From NCBI GenBank assembly GCA_910579615.1, contig CAJTUA010000006.1, positions 148,697 to 212,696 on the forward strand: 64,000 nucleotides of DNA, in the 5' to 3' direction. The notes under the pieces were generated by a model, which saw only the letters and a list, made by a program, of their open reading frames with translations, was not told the origin of the DNA and did not search any database. This DNA comes from an uncultured Lachnospiraceae bacterium (GTDB lineage: Bacteria > Bacillota > Clostridia > Lachnospirales > Lachnospiraceae). Each line of letters opens with the position of its first letter. The first letter of the stretch is position 1. This document shows positions 27,320-35,536 of the stretch, piece by piece. A program made the translations under genes and the position numbers.

Positions 27320-28405
27320 TCAATTCCGTAAACTCCTCAATTTCACAACAAACGTACTCCCCTTCCCGACTTCACTCTCCACCGAAATATCACCGTCCAC
27401 AATATCAATCACCCGCCGGACAAGGGCAAGCCCCAGACCATTGCCCTGCATCGCGTGGGAAGTATCCCCCTGATAGAATTTCTCAAAAATATGCTCCCCG
27501 ACCTCCGGTCGGATTCCACATCCCGTATCCGCCACCTTTACGAGCGCAGCATCCCCCTGCACCTTTAAGGACAGGAAAATCCTGCCGCCCAGCTCTGTAA
27601 ATTTCACCGCATTGGAAAACAGATTGTTCCAGACCAGGGAAAGCAGCTCAGCATCCGTTTTCACATACACATTTTCCTCCACATCCGTTTCAATTTCCAG
27701 TTCCTTTTGCTCCCATGCATCCTCAAACAAAAGCAGGCATTCACAGAGCTGTTCCCCTAAATCATAGGTCTGCCCCGACGGGAAAATCTGTTGGTTCTCC
27801 AGTTTGTTCAGCTTCAGGATATTGGAAATCAAATCCGCGAGCCTTCTTGCGGCATCCGTGATGGCCTTTGCGTACTCCTGCCTTTTTTGCGCCGTAAGCT
27901 CCGGCTGCTGCAGCATGGCTGCGTAATTTTGCATGATGGCAAGCGGCGTCTTTAATTCGTGGGATACATTGGCAATAAAGTCGGTCCGCAGCGTTTCAAT
28001 GCCGGAGAGCTCCTTTGCCATTTTATTAAAATAATCCACCACCTCCTCAAAATCACCGAAGCCATGCAGGATGCCCTTTGGCGGATAAACCCGCGCGGAC
28101 AAATCCCCCTGCATAATTTTTTCCGCGGCAGCCACAATCTGTTTTGCAGGCCATTCCACCATATATTTTCTCCGAATCCCGTCAATCACCGTACACAAAA
28201 ATGTCAGCAGCATCACATTCAAAAATGTCACCTTCGCCGCCCGCCCAATTTCCAGCTCGGAAAAAGCCGCCGCCGCACTCATTGTATCCAAAAACAAAAG
28301 CATACAGCAGGTAATGACAAAGGACATTAAAAGAAAATATACCATATAGCGCCGAACGGAGGTGAATATCCGCCAAAAACACTGCTCCCTGCTTTTCCTG
28401 CTCAT
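27320..28405 (-). CDS. Sensor histidine kinase
   Basis: A 361-residue kinase: two membrane helices (about 20-42 and 55-78), HAMP-like linker (IVAAAEKIMQGDLSARV), HisKA domain with the phosphorylated His in NVSHELKTPLAIM, and HATPase_c with N-box WNNLFSNAVKF, G1 VADTGCGI and G2 GNGLGLALV. The extracytoplasmic loop is very short, so the signal is probably sensed in or near the membrane. Its ATG overlaps the TGA of the response regulator gene (ATGA). Confidence 0.95.
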   Translation of the reverse strand: MSRKSREQCFWRIFTSVRRYMVYFLLMSFVITCCMLLFLDTMSAAAAFSELEIGRAAKVTFLNVMLLTFLCTVIDGIRRKYMVEWPAKQIVAAAEKIMQGDLSARVYPPKGILHGFGDFEEVVDYFNKMAKELSGIETLRTDFIANVSHELKTPLAIMQNYAAMLQQPELTAQKRQEYAKAITDAARRLADLISNILKLNKLENQQIFPSGQTYDLGEQLCECLLLFEDAWEQKELEIETDVEENVYVKTDAELLSLVWNNLFSNAVKFTELGGRIFLSLKVQGDAALVKVADTGCGIRPEVGEHIFEKFYQGDTSHAMQGNGLGLALVRRVIDIVDGDISVESEVGKGSTFVVKLRSLRN

Positions 28406-29076
28406 TTTAACACCGCCTTATAGCCAAGCCCGTGCACCGTCACAATTTCAAATTCCCCGCAGCCTGCAAATTTATTCCGCAGCTTTGTCATATACACGTC
28501 CACAGTGCGAAGCCCGGAGGACGTATCGCCGTCCCAGAATTCATCCATCAGCTGTGAGCGCGTAAACGTCTTTTTCGGGTAGGATAACAGCTTAAAAATC
28601 AGATTAAACTCGCGCACGGTAAGCGGAAGCTCCTCCCCCTTAAGATATGCTGTATGCTCCTCGGCATCCAGAACCAGGGCACCGATTTCCAATCTGCGGC
28701 TCCCAAAAATTTTCGCACGGCGAAAGAGTGCGCCAATACGCAGCAACAGCTCGTCAAGGTCAATCGGCTTGACCATATAATCGTCGATTCCTGCCTTGTA
28801 GCCCCGCTGTTTTGCCGCAAAATCATCCCGCGCCGTCATAAAGAGAATGGGAATGTCCTGGTTCAGCTCCCTGATGGTTGCCGCAAATTCAAAACCGTCC
28901 ACCTCCGGCATCATAATATCGGAAATAATCATGTCAAACAGCGTTCCGCCGTACATTGCATCGTAGGCTTGTTTTGCGCCATGGCAGCCCTCTGCCTCAT
29001 ATCCGTTTTGGTTCAGGAAAGAACAGACAGCCCGGTTGAGTTCGCGGTCGTCTTCCACAACTAATATTTTGAACAT
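28402..29076 (-). CDS. OmpR-family response regulator
   Basis: A 224-residue regulator with receiver domain (acidic pair in VVEDDREL, phospho-acceptor Asp in IISDIMMPEVDG, Lys in YMVKPIDLDELL) and a C-terminal winged helix (LTVREFNLIFKLLSYPKKTFTR, LRTVDVYMTKLRNKF). It is phosphorylated by the kinase encoded next. GGGGGAG precedes the ATG. Targets may include the membrane proteins on either side. Confidence 0.96.
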   Translation of the reverse strand: MFKILVVEDDRELNRAVCSFLNQNGYEAEGCHGAKQAYDAMYGGTLFDMIISDIMMPEVDGFEFAATIRELNQDIPILFMTARDDFAAKQRGYKAGIDDYMVKPIDLDELLLRIGALFRRAKIFGSRRLEIGALVLDAEEHTAYLKGEELPLTVREFNLIFKLLSYPKKTFTRSQLMDEFWDGDTSSGLRTVDVYMTKLRNKFAGCGEFEIVTVHGLGYKAVLK

Positions 29077-29389
29077 GTTTTTTGCTCCCCCGCATCCTTG
29101 TTTTTCGTCTTGCTTGCTGATGTAATTTTATCTTTGCACGTATTATACAACGGAAATGTTAAAATTTTGTTTACGTTTGCGGCTTTTTTCTGATTTTTCT
29201 GATTTCTGCCCTGTTTTTTTCTCTATGGGGGTGCGTGCCGTAAGTGGCATGCCGCCTTCCCATTCCATCCTAGGGCTTTTCCAAACAAAACGCGTGCTGC
29301 AAAGCGGCTCGTTTCCATTTACGCACTTGCGCATCAAACAGAAAAGACAGCGCACACTAAAACGCCGTCCCTTCTAAATTCATCAAATA
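29077..29389. other. Gene-free interval upstream of the two-component system
   Basis: Minus-strand TATAAT (29142-29147) lies about 65 bases before the response regulator ATG but has no good -35 box, as is usual for promoters that need an activator. The rest (29150-29389) has no supported gene or hairpin. Confidence 0.4.
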
Positions 29390-29761
29390 TCATTTCTGAA
29401 ATCCAAGACACATTGGAACCAGGCAAACTAGCATGACGATACCGACCATCCCGACAACAATCCCCGGAACCATCATCTGCCACACCATCACCATGCACAT
29501 CCCAACACCCATAACTAAGGCGGACAGTACGCCGTAGAACACTTTCCCAACCATTTTCCAATTCATCGGCTTCCGGTTCCTTGCATTCCTTACAAACCCG
29601 GCGATTCCCAGAGCCGTAAGGATACCCCCGCCCACCGCGGTGATAACGACACCCTGCGAAAACGCATTCCATTCCGGCAAAAGGCACATACACATCCCAA
29701 GCGCAAACAGCAACCCACCGACAACACCAGCCAACAACGTGATAAATTGATTTTTCTTCAT
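29390..29761 (-). CDS. Small membrane protein of unknown function, paralogue 2
   Basis: A 123-residue protein with four predicted helices arranged as two similar halves (GMCMCLLPEWNAF in the first, GMCMVMVWQMMVPGI in the second). The second half matches the protein at 25935-26309. AGGAGG precedes the ATG. It flanks the two-component system on the other side. Function unknown. Confidence 0.75.
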   Translation of the reverse strand: MKKNQFITLLAGVVGGLLFALGMCMCLLPEWNAFSQGVVITAVGGGILTALGIAGFVRNARNRKPMNWKMVGKVFYGVLSALVMGVGMCMVMVWQMMVPGIVVGMVGIVMLVCLVPMCLGFQK

Positions 29762-29845
29762 TTTGATAACCTCCTGTTTTTCATTTGATGTTGATATCCT
29801 AACGCTGGTTTGTTTGCGAAATGCTTCTGAATTGTTTTAGAAATG

Positions 29846-29932
29846 TTAAAAAGTTTTTTGTCGGGATAGACCATCCTCTCTGACCCTCCCCGGTGCAGCT
29901 ATGAGGACATTCGCATCAATCAGAATCCCCAT
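29846..29932 (-). pseudogene. Remnant of a PIN-domain (VapC-like) toxin
   Basis: A 28-codon frame opens with MGILIDANVLIAAPG, the hallmark first strand and catalytic Asp of PIN nucleases, then runs into unrelated codons and a TAA. Full PIN toxins have about 120-140 residues, so only the N-terminal strand is left. Its ATG overlaps the end of the antitoxin-like frame, as in intact type II modules. Confidence 0.6.
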
Positions 29933-30156
29933 GCGTTCTCGTCCTCATTCCTCAGTTCTTTTATAAGCGCCATAACATCATCGTCGGATGTAAGACCAGT
30001 CTGCTCTGCCTGACCTGCCATTTCCCCCTGAAGCATCTGCATGGCATAGACAGCCGAATTAACGATACGAACAGTGCCGCCCTCCACGATAAAAGAAATA
30101 CGGTCTCCGCTTGCCACGCCAAGCACCTCACGGACATCTTTTCGCCAAATCTTCAA
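29920..30156 (-). pseudogene. Degenerate AbrB/SpoVT-type antitoxin
   Basis: The 78-residue frame from a TTG contains most of an AbrB-like swapped-hairpin domain (KDVREVLGVASGDRISFIVE, then VRIVNSAVYAMQ) and an acidic C terminus. The usual N-terminal strand and the Pro before KDVRE are missing or altered (KIWRKDVRE), and no ribosome site precedes the TTG; the frame can be read further to a stop without recovering the domain start. With the PIN remnant it is a decayed toxin-antitoxin module. Confidence 0.6.
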
Positions 30157-30267
30157 AAATCTGCTAACATCTGGGACAATGAACGGAATGTAATTGACAA
30201 ACTATTTTCAGGAAGTGTGATACGCAAACTTCTTGCGAAGTACAAAAATAAGGAATGGGGGCTCTTT

Positions 30268-30830
30268 CTAATCGGAATCTTCCTCAAGCTCCACCGTGAC
30301 ACTTTCCCCGTATTCCTCAAACACAGAAACATCCGATGTGATTTTTCCGATTGGCACTACCGGGACGACGGTCTGTTCCCTGCTTGCCTTATAGATTAGC
30401 GCGATGGATGGTCCCGTGTCCCAGTACGCCAACGACCCAAGTTCATACTCGTACCCTGGCGTTCCGTCATCGGCAATCCGGCTCGGCAAATTAAAAGCCC
30501 TCGCAAAATCCGGAGCAGGATGCCACAAATCCACCGTGAGCGGGAGCATATCGGCAAAGCCGCGAGCTGTCGGATTGTCGTACAAAATGCCAGATAAAAC
30601 AGTATCCCCCGCACTTATCCGAATGGAGCACATGGTAACTGGCACTTCCTCCGGTTCCGCTTCCGAATCCCTTCTGAGCTCTCGCCCATCCCTGCTTCCA
30701 AATCTCCCGCCATCTCCGCTCCGGAACTCAAGCCGGATTCACTCCCTCCCTCTCCTTTGCCGAAAGCAGAGCATCCCGCGAGTACAAAAACGAAAGCCAG
30801 ACCGCACAGGGGATAAAACTTCTTTTTCAT
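30268..30830 (-). pseudogene. Cyclophilin-like lipoprotein split by a frameshift
   Basis: A frame from 30830 codes for a lipoprotein signal (LCGLAFVFVLAGCSAFG) and an acidic linker, then loses homology after GESSEG. A second frame, readable from about 30670 and ending at 30268, carries a cyclophilin-like fold (VPVTMCSIRISAGDTVLSGI, then ADMLPLTVDLWHP, GSLAYWDTGPSIALIY). Adding one G to the GGG run at 30669-30671 joins both into one protein of about 187 residues. It may be a true mutation or a homopolymer sequencing error. The 110 bases to its left hold nothing clear. Confidence 0.7.
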
Positions 30831-30845
30831 AATCAATTTTTCTTT

Positions 30846-31991
30846 CTATAAGCATTCCAACAAAATTTCATAAATCTCATCCCGGTCAAGCGTGCGCGGA
30901 TTCGTCTTAATCACATTGCAGGTATCCGCCACCCTGCGAAGCATTTCCTTTGTAATTTCCGTTTTCGATTTCAATTCCCCAAGCTTTGACGGCAGATTAC
31001 ATTCCCGGATAAAACTGCTAAGTGCCGCAATCCCTTCCTCCGCCGTCTCCACGTCAAATACGACCTTTGCAAAACGCGTAAATTTTTCCGGTGCATCCTT
31101 TACAATATGACGATAGTAAGCCGGGTGGATGACTGCCAGTCCCTGCCCGTGGTTGCAGTCCGTGAACGCCCCGAGCTGATGTTCTATCTGGTGCGCCTGG
31201 AAATCCGTCACGCGCCCGTTCTTTAAGATGCCGTTTTCCGCCATCGCCGAATCCCACATCAGGTTGCTGCGCGCCTGCATATCATCCGCATTATTTATCA
31301 GGCGGCGCATATTCACAGCCGTATTGCGCATGACCGCCAACGCCAGGTCATCCGAGACATTGTCCTCGTCCGAATTGCCAAGATACGTTTCCATCGCATG
31401 GCTTAAGGTGTCAAATGCGCCGGAAATCACCTGCATATGCGGCACTGTCGCGGTAAGCGCAGGGTCCAGCACCGCAAAGGACGCATACGCTCCCATCACA
31501 CCTGTCTTAATCCCCTTCTCCTCATTCGTGATAACCGCGCCGCGGTTTTGCTCCGCGCCCGTGCCGGAGGCTGTGACCACCGCCCCCATCGGCAAAGAAT
31601 CTGCCGGGAATGTCTTGTCCACAAACTCCATCTCCCAGATATCCCGCTCTGTTTTTGCCTGCGCCGCCACAATTTTGCAGCAGTCAATCACTGAACCGCC
31701 GCCAACCGCAAGAATGAAATCAACTTCTTTTTCCCTGGCAAGCGCCGCGCCCTCCTGCACTTTCGCGTAAGTAGGATTCGGCATGATACCCGCAAAATCC
31801 ACGGTTTCCTTCCCTGCCTGAACCAGCAATTCCTTTACCCGGTCATAAATTCCATTTTTTTTCAGGGAAGCCCCACCGTAAGCAAGCATAACCGTTTTCC
31901 CATATTTTCCAAGCTCTGCTGCCAGAGCCTTCTCCAACATGCCATCCCCGAAATATATTTTTGTCGGGTATGAAAAAATAAATTCTTTCAT
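30846..31991 (-). CDS. Iron-containing alcohol dehydrogenase (butanol dehydrogenase type)
   Basis: A 381-residue NAD(P)-dependent dehydrogenase. The dinucleotide site GGGSVIDCCK and all four metal ligands are visible: Asp and His in FDTLSHAMETY, His in HQIEHQLGAF and His in CNHGQGLA. It reduces aldehydes to alcohols (or the reverse). GAGG lies 9 bases before the ATG at 31989-31991. It begins the redox cluster that extends to about 44.7 kb; a related copy at 40933-42102 lacks two ligands. Confidence 0.95.
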   Translation of the reverse strand: MKEFIFSYPTKIYFGDGMLEKALAAELGKYGKTVMLAYGGASLKKNGIYDRVKELLVQAGKETVDFAGIMPNPTYAKVQEGAALAREKEVDFILAVGGGSVIDCCKIVAAQAKTERDIWEMEFVDKTFPADSLPMGAVVTASGTGAEQNRGAVITNEEKGIKTGVMGAYASFAVLDPALTATVPHMQVISGAFDTLSHAMETYLGNSDEDNVSDDLALAVMRNTAVNMRRLINNADDMQARSNLMWDSAMAENGILKNGRVTDFQAHQIEHQLGAFTDCNHGQGLAVIHPAYYRHIVKDAPEKFTRFAKVVFDVETAEEGIAALSSFIRECNLPSKLGELKSKTEITKEMLRRVADTCNVIKTNPRTLDRDEIYEILLECL

Positions 31992-32183
31992 TATAACCAA
32001 CCTCTTTTTTTAACGTTTTGTATGTTCCCTCCCGCCGCCCAAATCCGCGGGAGAATTTTATGTTCGCCAATCTGCGTTTTTCGCATTATATATTTTTTCC
32101 AGTTTGCGTTTCGCATATTTACTACCATAAAATCTCCCCGGAAATGCTTATCGGAAACATGTTGTTTTTGAAACTCCACCTGT

Positions 32184-33035
32184 TTATGGATGAATTTTCA
32201 TGGAATGCAGCATTTTCACAAATGCCGGGGCATAGTGGTTGACAATTTCACTGTGCCCGATGTCAAGCTCCTCGATTTTTGCCATATCCGCCTCATCCAG
32301 CACAAAATCCCAGATATCCATATTCTGCTCCATGCGGTCTTTGTGCACCGATTTCGGGATAACCACAACACCGCGCTGTACATTCCAGCGCAGCGCAACC
32401 TGTGCGGCGCTCTTTCCATATTTTGCCCCAATTTCCGTCAGAACCGGATGCGTAAAAATCCCGTGGCTGCCTTCTGCAAAAGGTCCCCATGCTTCCGGAC
32501 ATACCCCATATTCCTTCATCAGCGCCAACGCATCCTTTTGTTGGAAGAACGGGTGCAGCTCCACCTGGTTTACGGCAGGGATAATCTCCACCGTCTCGCA
32601 AAAATCAGCAAGCACATGCGGATAGAAATTGCAGACACCGATTGCCCGTAACACACCCTTTTTATATAATTCCTCCAATGCGCGGTATGCGCCGTAATAA
32701 TCGCCCATCGGTTGGTGAATCAGGTACAAATCCAGATATTCAAGCCCCAGTTTTTTCATCGAGACCTCTGCCGCCGCCTTTGCCGCCTCATCGCTTGCAT
32801 CCTGCACCCACAGCTTGGTTGTAATAAAAAGCTCCTCGCGCGGCACACCGCATTTTTTGATTGCAGCGCCCACCGCCTCCTCATTCCCATAAGCTGCCGC
32901 CGTATCAATCAGGCGGTATCCGCCCGCGATGGCATCCAGAACGGCCTGCTCGCATACTGCCGGGTCGGCAACCTGGAAAACTCCAAAGCCCTCCATTGGC
33001 ATTTTGATTCCATTGTTCAATGTTATAAATTCCAT
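32184..33035 (-). CDS. Aldo/keto reductase
   Basis: A 283-residue NADPH-dependent reductase with the full catalytic set: Asp and Tyr in IDTAAAYGNEEAVG, Lys in TTKLWVQ, His in YLIHQPMGDY; the cofactor loop is VVIPKSVHKDRMEQN. It resembles 2,5-diketo-gluconate reductase-type AKRs that reduce carbonyls broadly. AAAAGGAG precedes the ATG. Located between the alcohol dehydrogenase and an FMN reductase on the same strand. Confidence 0.95.
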   Translation of the reverse strand: MEFITLNNGIKMPMEGFGVFQVADPAVCEQAVLDAIAGGYRLIDTAAAYGNEEAVGAAIKKCGVPREELFITTKLWVQDASDEAAKAAAEVSMKKLGLEYLDLYLIHQPMGDYYGAYRALEELYKKGVLRAIGVCNFYPHVLADFCETVEIIPAVNQVELHPFFQQKDALALMKEYGVCPEAWGPFAEGSHGIFTHPVLTEIGAKYGKSAAQVALRWNVQRGVVVIPKSVHKDRMEQNMDIWDFVLDEADMAKIEELDIGHSEIVNHYAPAFVKMLHSMKIHP

Positions 33036-33068
33036 ATTTTTCTCCTTTTTATATTTAATTTTTTAAAG

Positions 33069-33088
33069 AATTTCCGCATATCCCTTTA
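33069..33088 (-). repeat. Possible degenerate copy of the GCATATGC element
   Basis: On the minus strand AAAGGGATATGCGGAAATTC starts at the end of the flavoprotein gene and precedes the aldo/keto reductase. It resembles GGGCATATGCGGAACTT of the strong copies. Only one arm is present. Confidence 0.3.
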
Positions 33089-33631
33089 TATATTCTTTCC
33101 CATCTGGTAGGCTTCCTGCATCGCCTTTGTCCCTGTCACCTCCCCTTTTTGGTATACTCCCTCCCCGTACAGGATTCCTTTTACCTTCGCGCCCGGCAGG
33201 CAGTCCGTAAAGCCGCGCAGCCCGTCCACCGTCCGCTCCATCAGGCGCTTTCCGGCAGCGGCTGTCGCAATAAAATAAAACTCCTTGTCGGCAATCTCCC
33301 GGTAGCGCGGCAGCGTGCGGTCAATCATTGTTTTTAGCTGCCCGCTCATGGCATAAAAATATACCGGCGTGGCCAATACAATAACGTCCGCGTGAACCAT
33401 TTTCTCAAGAAGCGCCGCCATATCATCCTTCTGCACACATTCCCTGGTTCCCCTGCACCCGTAGCACGCCATGCATGTGCCGATTCTTTGTTCCTGCAGA
33501 TAGATTTTCAGGGTGGAGTGCCCCGCATCAAGCGCCCCGTGCAAAAACTCTTCACAAAGCAAGTCGCAATTCCCTTCCCTGCGCGGACTCCCAACAATTG
33601 CCAAAACATCTTTTAATTCCTGCTCCATCAT
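33086..33631 (-). CDS. NADPH-dependent FMN reductase / flavodoxin-fold protein
   Basis: A 181-residue cytoplasmic protein with the FMN phosphate loop GSPRREGNCDLL, a cysteine-rich CMACYGCRGTRECVQKDDM segment (two or more Cys typical of the iron-sulfur flavoprotein/MdaB-like group) and the TPVYFYAMSGQLKTMIDR motif. It likely reduces FMN or quinone-type compounds. GGGAGG precedes a double ATG at 33626-33631. It sits in the redox cluster right after the exported flavodoxin-hydrolase fusion. Confidence 0.92.
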   Translation of the reverse strand: MMEQELKDVLAIVGSPRREGNCDLLCEEFLHGALDAGHSTLKIYLQEQRIGTCMACYGCRGTRECVQKDDMAALLEKMVHADVIVLATPVYFYAMSGQLKTMIDRTLPRYREIADKEFYFIATAAAGKRLMERTVDGLRGFTDCLPGAKVKGILYGEGVYQKGEVTGTKAMQEAYQMGKNI

Positions 33632-33633
33632 CT

Positions 33634-35323
33634 TTACCTCCCTTGTATCGAATTATTCGCAAAAATCCCTGTCAGCCATTCATCATAGGCAGGAATCCAG
33701 CCTTGCGTATAACCGTAACCGTGCGGCTGCCCCTCAAGCACATCTAACGCTACCATAACACCCGCCTTTTTCAGCGCTGCAACGCACTTCTCAAACTGCC
33801 CCACAAAAGGGTCGCGGGTTCCATAGCAAAAATACGTTGGCGGCAGGTCGGAAGCCGCGAACTTTTCAACATCGTCGGAAGCCACACTCAGCCTTCCATA
33901 AAACGAATAAATCATCCCATCCGCTCCGGCGTCGGCTGAAATCTCATCCAGCTCATCCGGCACATAATCCGCGTCTAACGCTGTACCGTTGACTGTGCCA
34001 TCAAAATTTAAAAGCATTTCCCCCGCCAGAATCCCACCTGCGGAAAACCCCATCACGGCAATATCCTCTTCGTCAATCCCGTAAACCTCCGCATGTTTTC
34101 GGACAAAGCGCACCGCACGCGCTAAGTCGAGTGCTCCTTCCTCCTGCGTGTAAGGGCGCAGCCGATAATTTACGACAAAGCTCTGATAGCCAAGCTTGCT
34201 GAGTTCTTCCGCAACGGGCGTACCCTCCATCTGGTCACTGCGGAATTGGAACGCGCCGCCTGCGTTGATTAACACCGCCCCCTTGACGGGGGTACCCTCC
34301 GGAACGGGGAAGGTCACAACATAAGGCCGGAAATCCGGGTCATCCGCATAATTCCCATTATTTTGCGTATACTGCGTTTTCGCGGGCATATTGCCCTCCT
34401 CCCACAGATAAAGCGCCTGGGAATTCTTCGGGTCCGCTGCTGCCGTGGCAACCGTGTCCCCGGTGTTTTCTGATTTTTCCACAGCTGCCTTTCCCGGCTC
34501 TTTTCCTGCTGCCCCATCCAAGTCTCCGGCATTTTCCTCGCCTGCCATCCCGCTCATATCCTCCGCATTTCCCTCTTCTTCCCCCGCATCATAAATCCCG
34601 AGGCTTTCCGCCCAGGAAATCACAGTCTCCCTGGCATCTGCCACGCTATTTCTTGACAGGGAAAGTGTATTGTCACTCACAGAAGCATCCGGCAAAAGTT
34701 TCGCAATCGTGCGCAGCGTGCCAGAAAAGCCGCTCCCGCCGTGGGTCACAAACGGAATCACGGTCTTTGTGCCAAAATCATATTCCTCCAGGAAAGTGTA
34801 GACTGGCATTGGTAAATCCGCCCACCAATTTGGAAATCCTAAAATCACCGTTTCATACTGTTCAAAATTTTCCACCTGATTTTTCAGTTCCGGGCGCGCG
34901 CCCTCGTCCTGTTCGTCCGCCGCATAATCCACCAGCGGATTGTGCTCGAGCGGATACGGCTCTACTGTCTCAATCCGGAACAAATCACCGCCCACGGTCT
35001 GCCAGACCAGCTTTGCCACATACTCCGTATTGCCCAGCTTCTCTCCGTCCGTTACAACGATGCTCGCCCCCGCGACGGCATCCACCGTCTCCACATTCTC
35101 CGGCACGGAAAAATATGCGATGAGGATGCGGCTGCCCAAGCCTTCCGGATTTCCCTGCGTGCCCGCGGGATTATCCTCCGCGTTGGACAAATCCTTGTTC
35201 CCGGCAGAGGACGCGCTGGGCTGTCCGTTCCCCGGTATCCATATCATCCGTCCCATCCAAGCCACAGGCGGTAAGGCAAAATGTCAGGGCAGCTGCCAAT
35301 AACAATGTGATGTACTTTTTCAT
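33634..35323 (-). CDS. Exported flavodoxin-α/β hydrolase fusion, frameshifted after the signal peptide
   Basis: The body (543 codons from 35265) has a flavodoxin domain (about residues 45-230; RILIAYFSVPENVE, ILGFPNWWADLPMPVYTFLE), an acidic linker and an α/β hydrolase/BD-FAE-type domain (about 310-543; ALINAGG-like VLINAGGAFQF and nucleophile elbow GFSAGG). A lipoprotein signal (MKKYITLLLAAALTFCLTAC) with AAAGGAG starts at 35323 but is in another frame. Removing one G from GGGG at 35230-35233 joins signal and body smoothly. So either the gene is broken, or the sequence has a homopolymer error. The intact product would be an outer-surface flavoprotein-esterase fusion. Confidence 0.75.
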
Positions 35324-35348
35324 ACGGTTCTCCTTTCCTTATGCCCCA

Positions 35349-35382
35349 ATTATAAAGACTTCCGCCCGAAAGCAGAAGTCTT
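35349..35382 (-). promoter_or_regulatory. -10 box abutted by a perfect 8-bp dyad
   Basis: On the minus strand AAGACTTC-N12-GAAGTCTT (35355-35382) is immediately followed by TATAAT (35349-35354). There is no consensus -35; the dyad occupies its place, so an activator or MerR/LysR-type regulator is likely. It controls the flavodoxin-hydrolase gene 26 bases away and maybe the whole group downstream. The other bases between 35324 and 35480 hold nothing clear. Confidence 0.6.
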
Positions 35383-35483
35383 AAAAAGTTTTGGAGTATA
35401 TACGAAAAGGTTATAAGACGATGGCGGCAAGTTTCATCCGGGTCTTTGCCAATTTTGATTTGCCCGGAGCAGTCCATGAAAAC

Positions 35484-35509
35484 AAAAACCGCAGGCTTTC
35501 GCCCGCGGT
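35484..35509 (-). terminator. Terminator of the collagen-like gene
   Basis: On the minus strand ACCGCGGGC-GAAA-GCCTGCGGT, nine base pairs with a GNRA loop, followed by TTTTTGTTTTC. Confidence 0.9.
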
Positions 35510-35536
35510 CCTTGGTTTTCTTTCCATCTTGTGTTA

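Noticed and set aside
29143..29355. A 70-codon minus-strand frame before the two-component system
   Set aside because: No ribosome site, unusual composition (Lys/Arg/Glu runs) and overlap with the regulator promoter region.
35244..35477. A 77-codon minus-strand frame upstream of the flavodoxin-hydrolase gene
   Set aside because: It overlaps the real signal peptide in another frame and runs through the promoter dyad.
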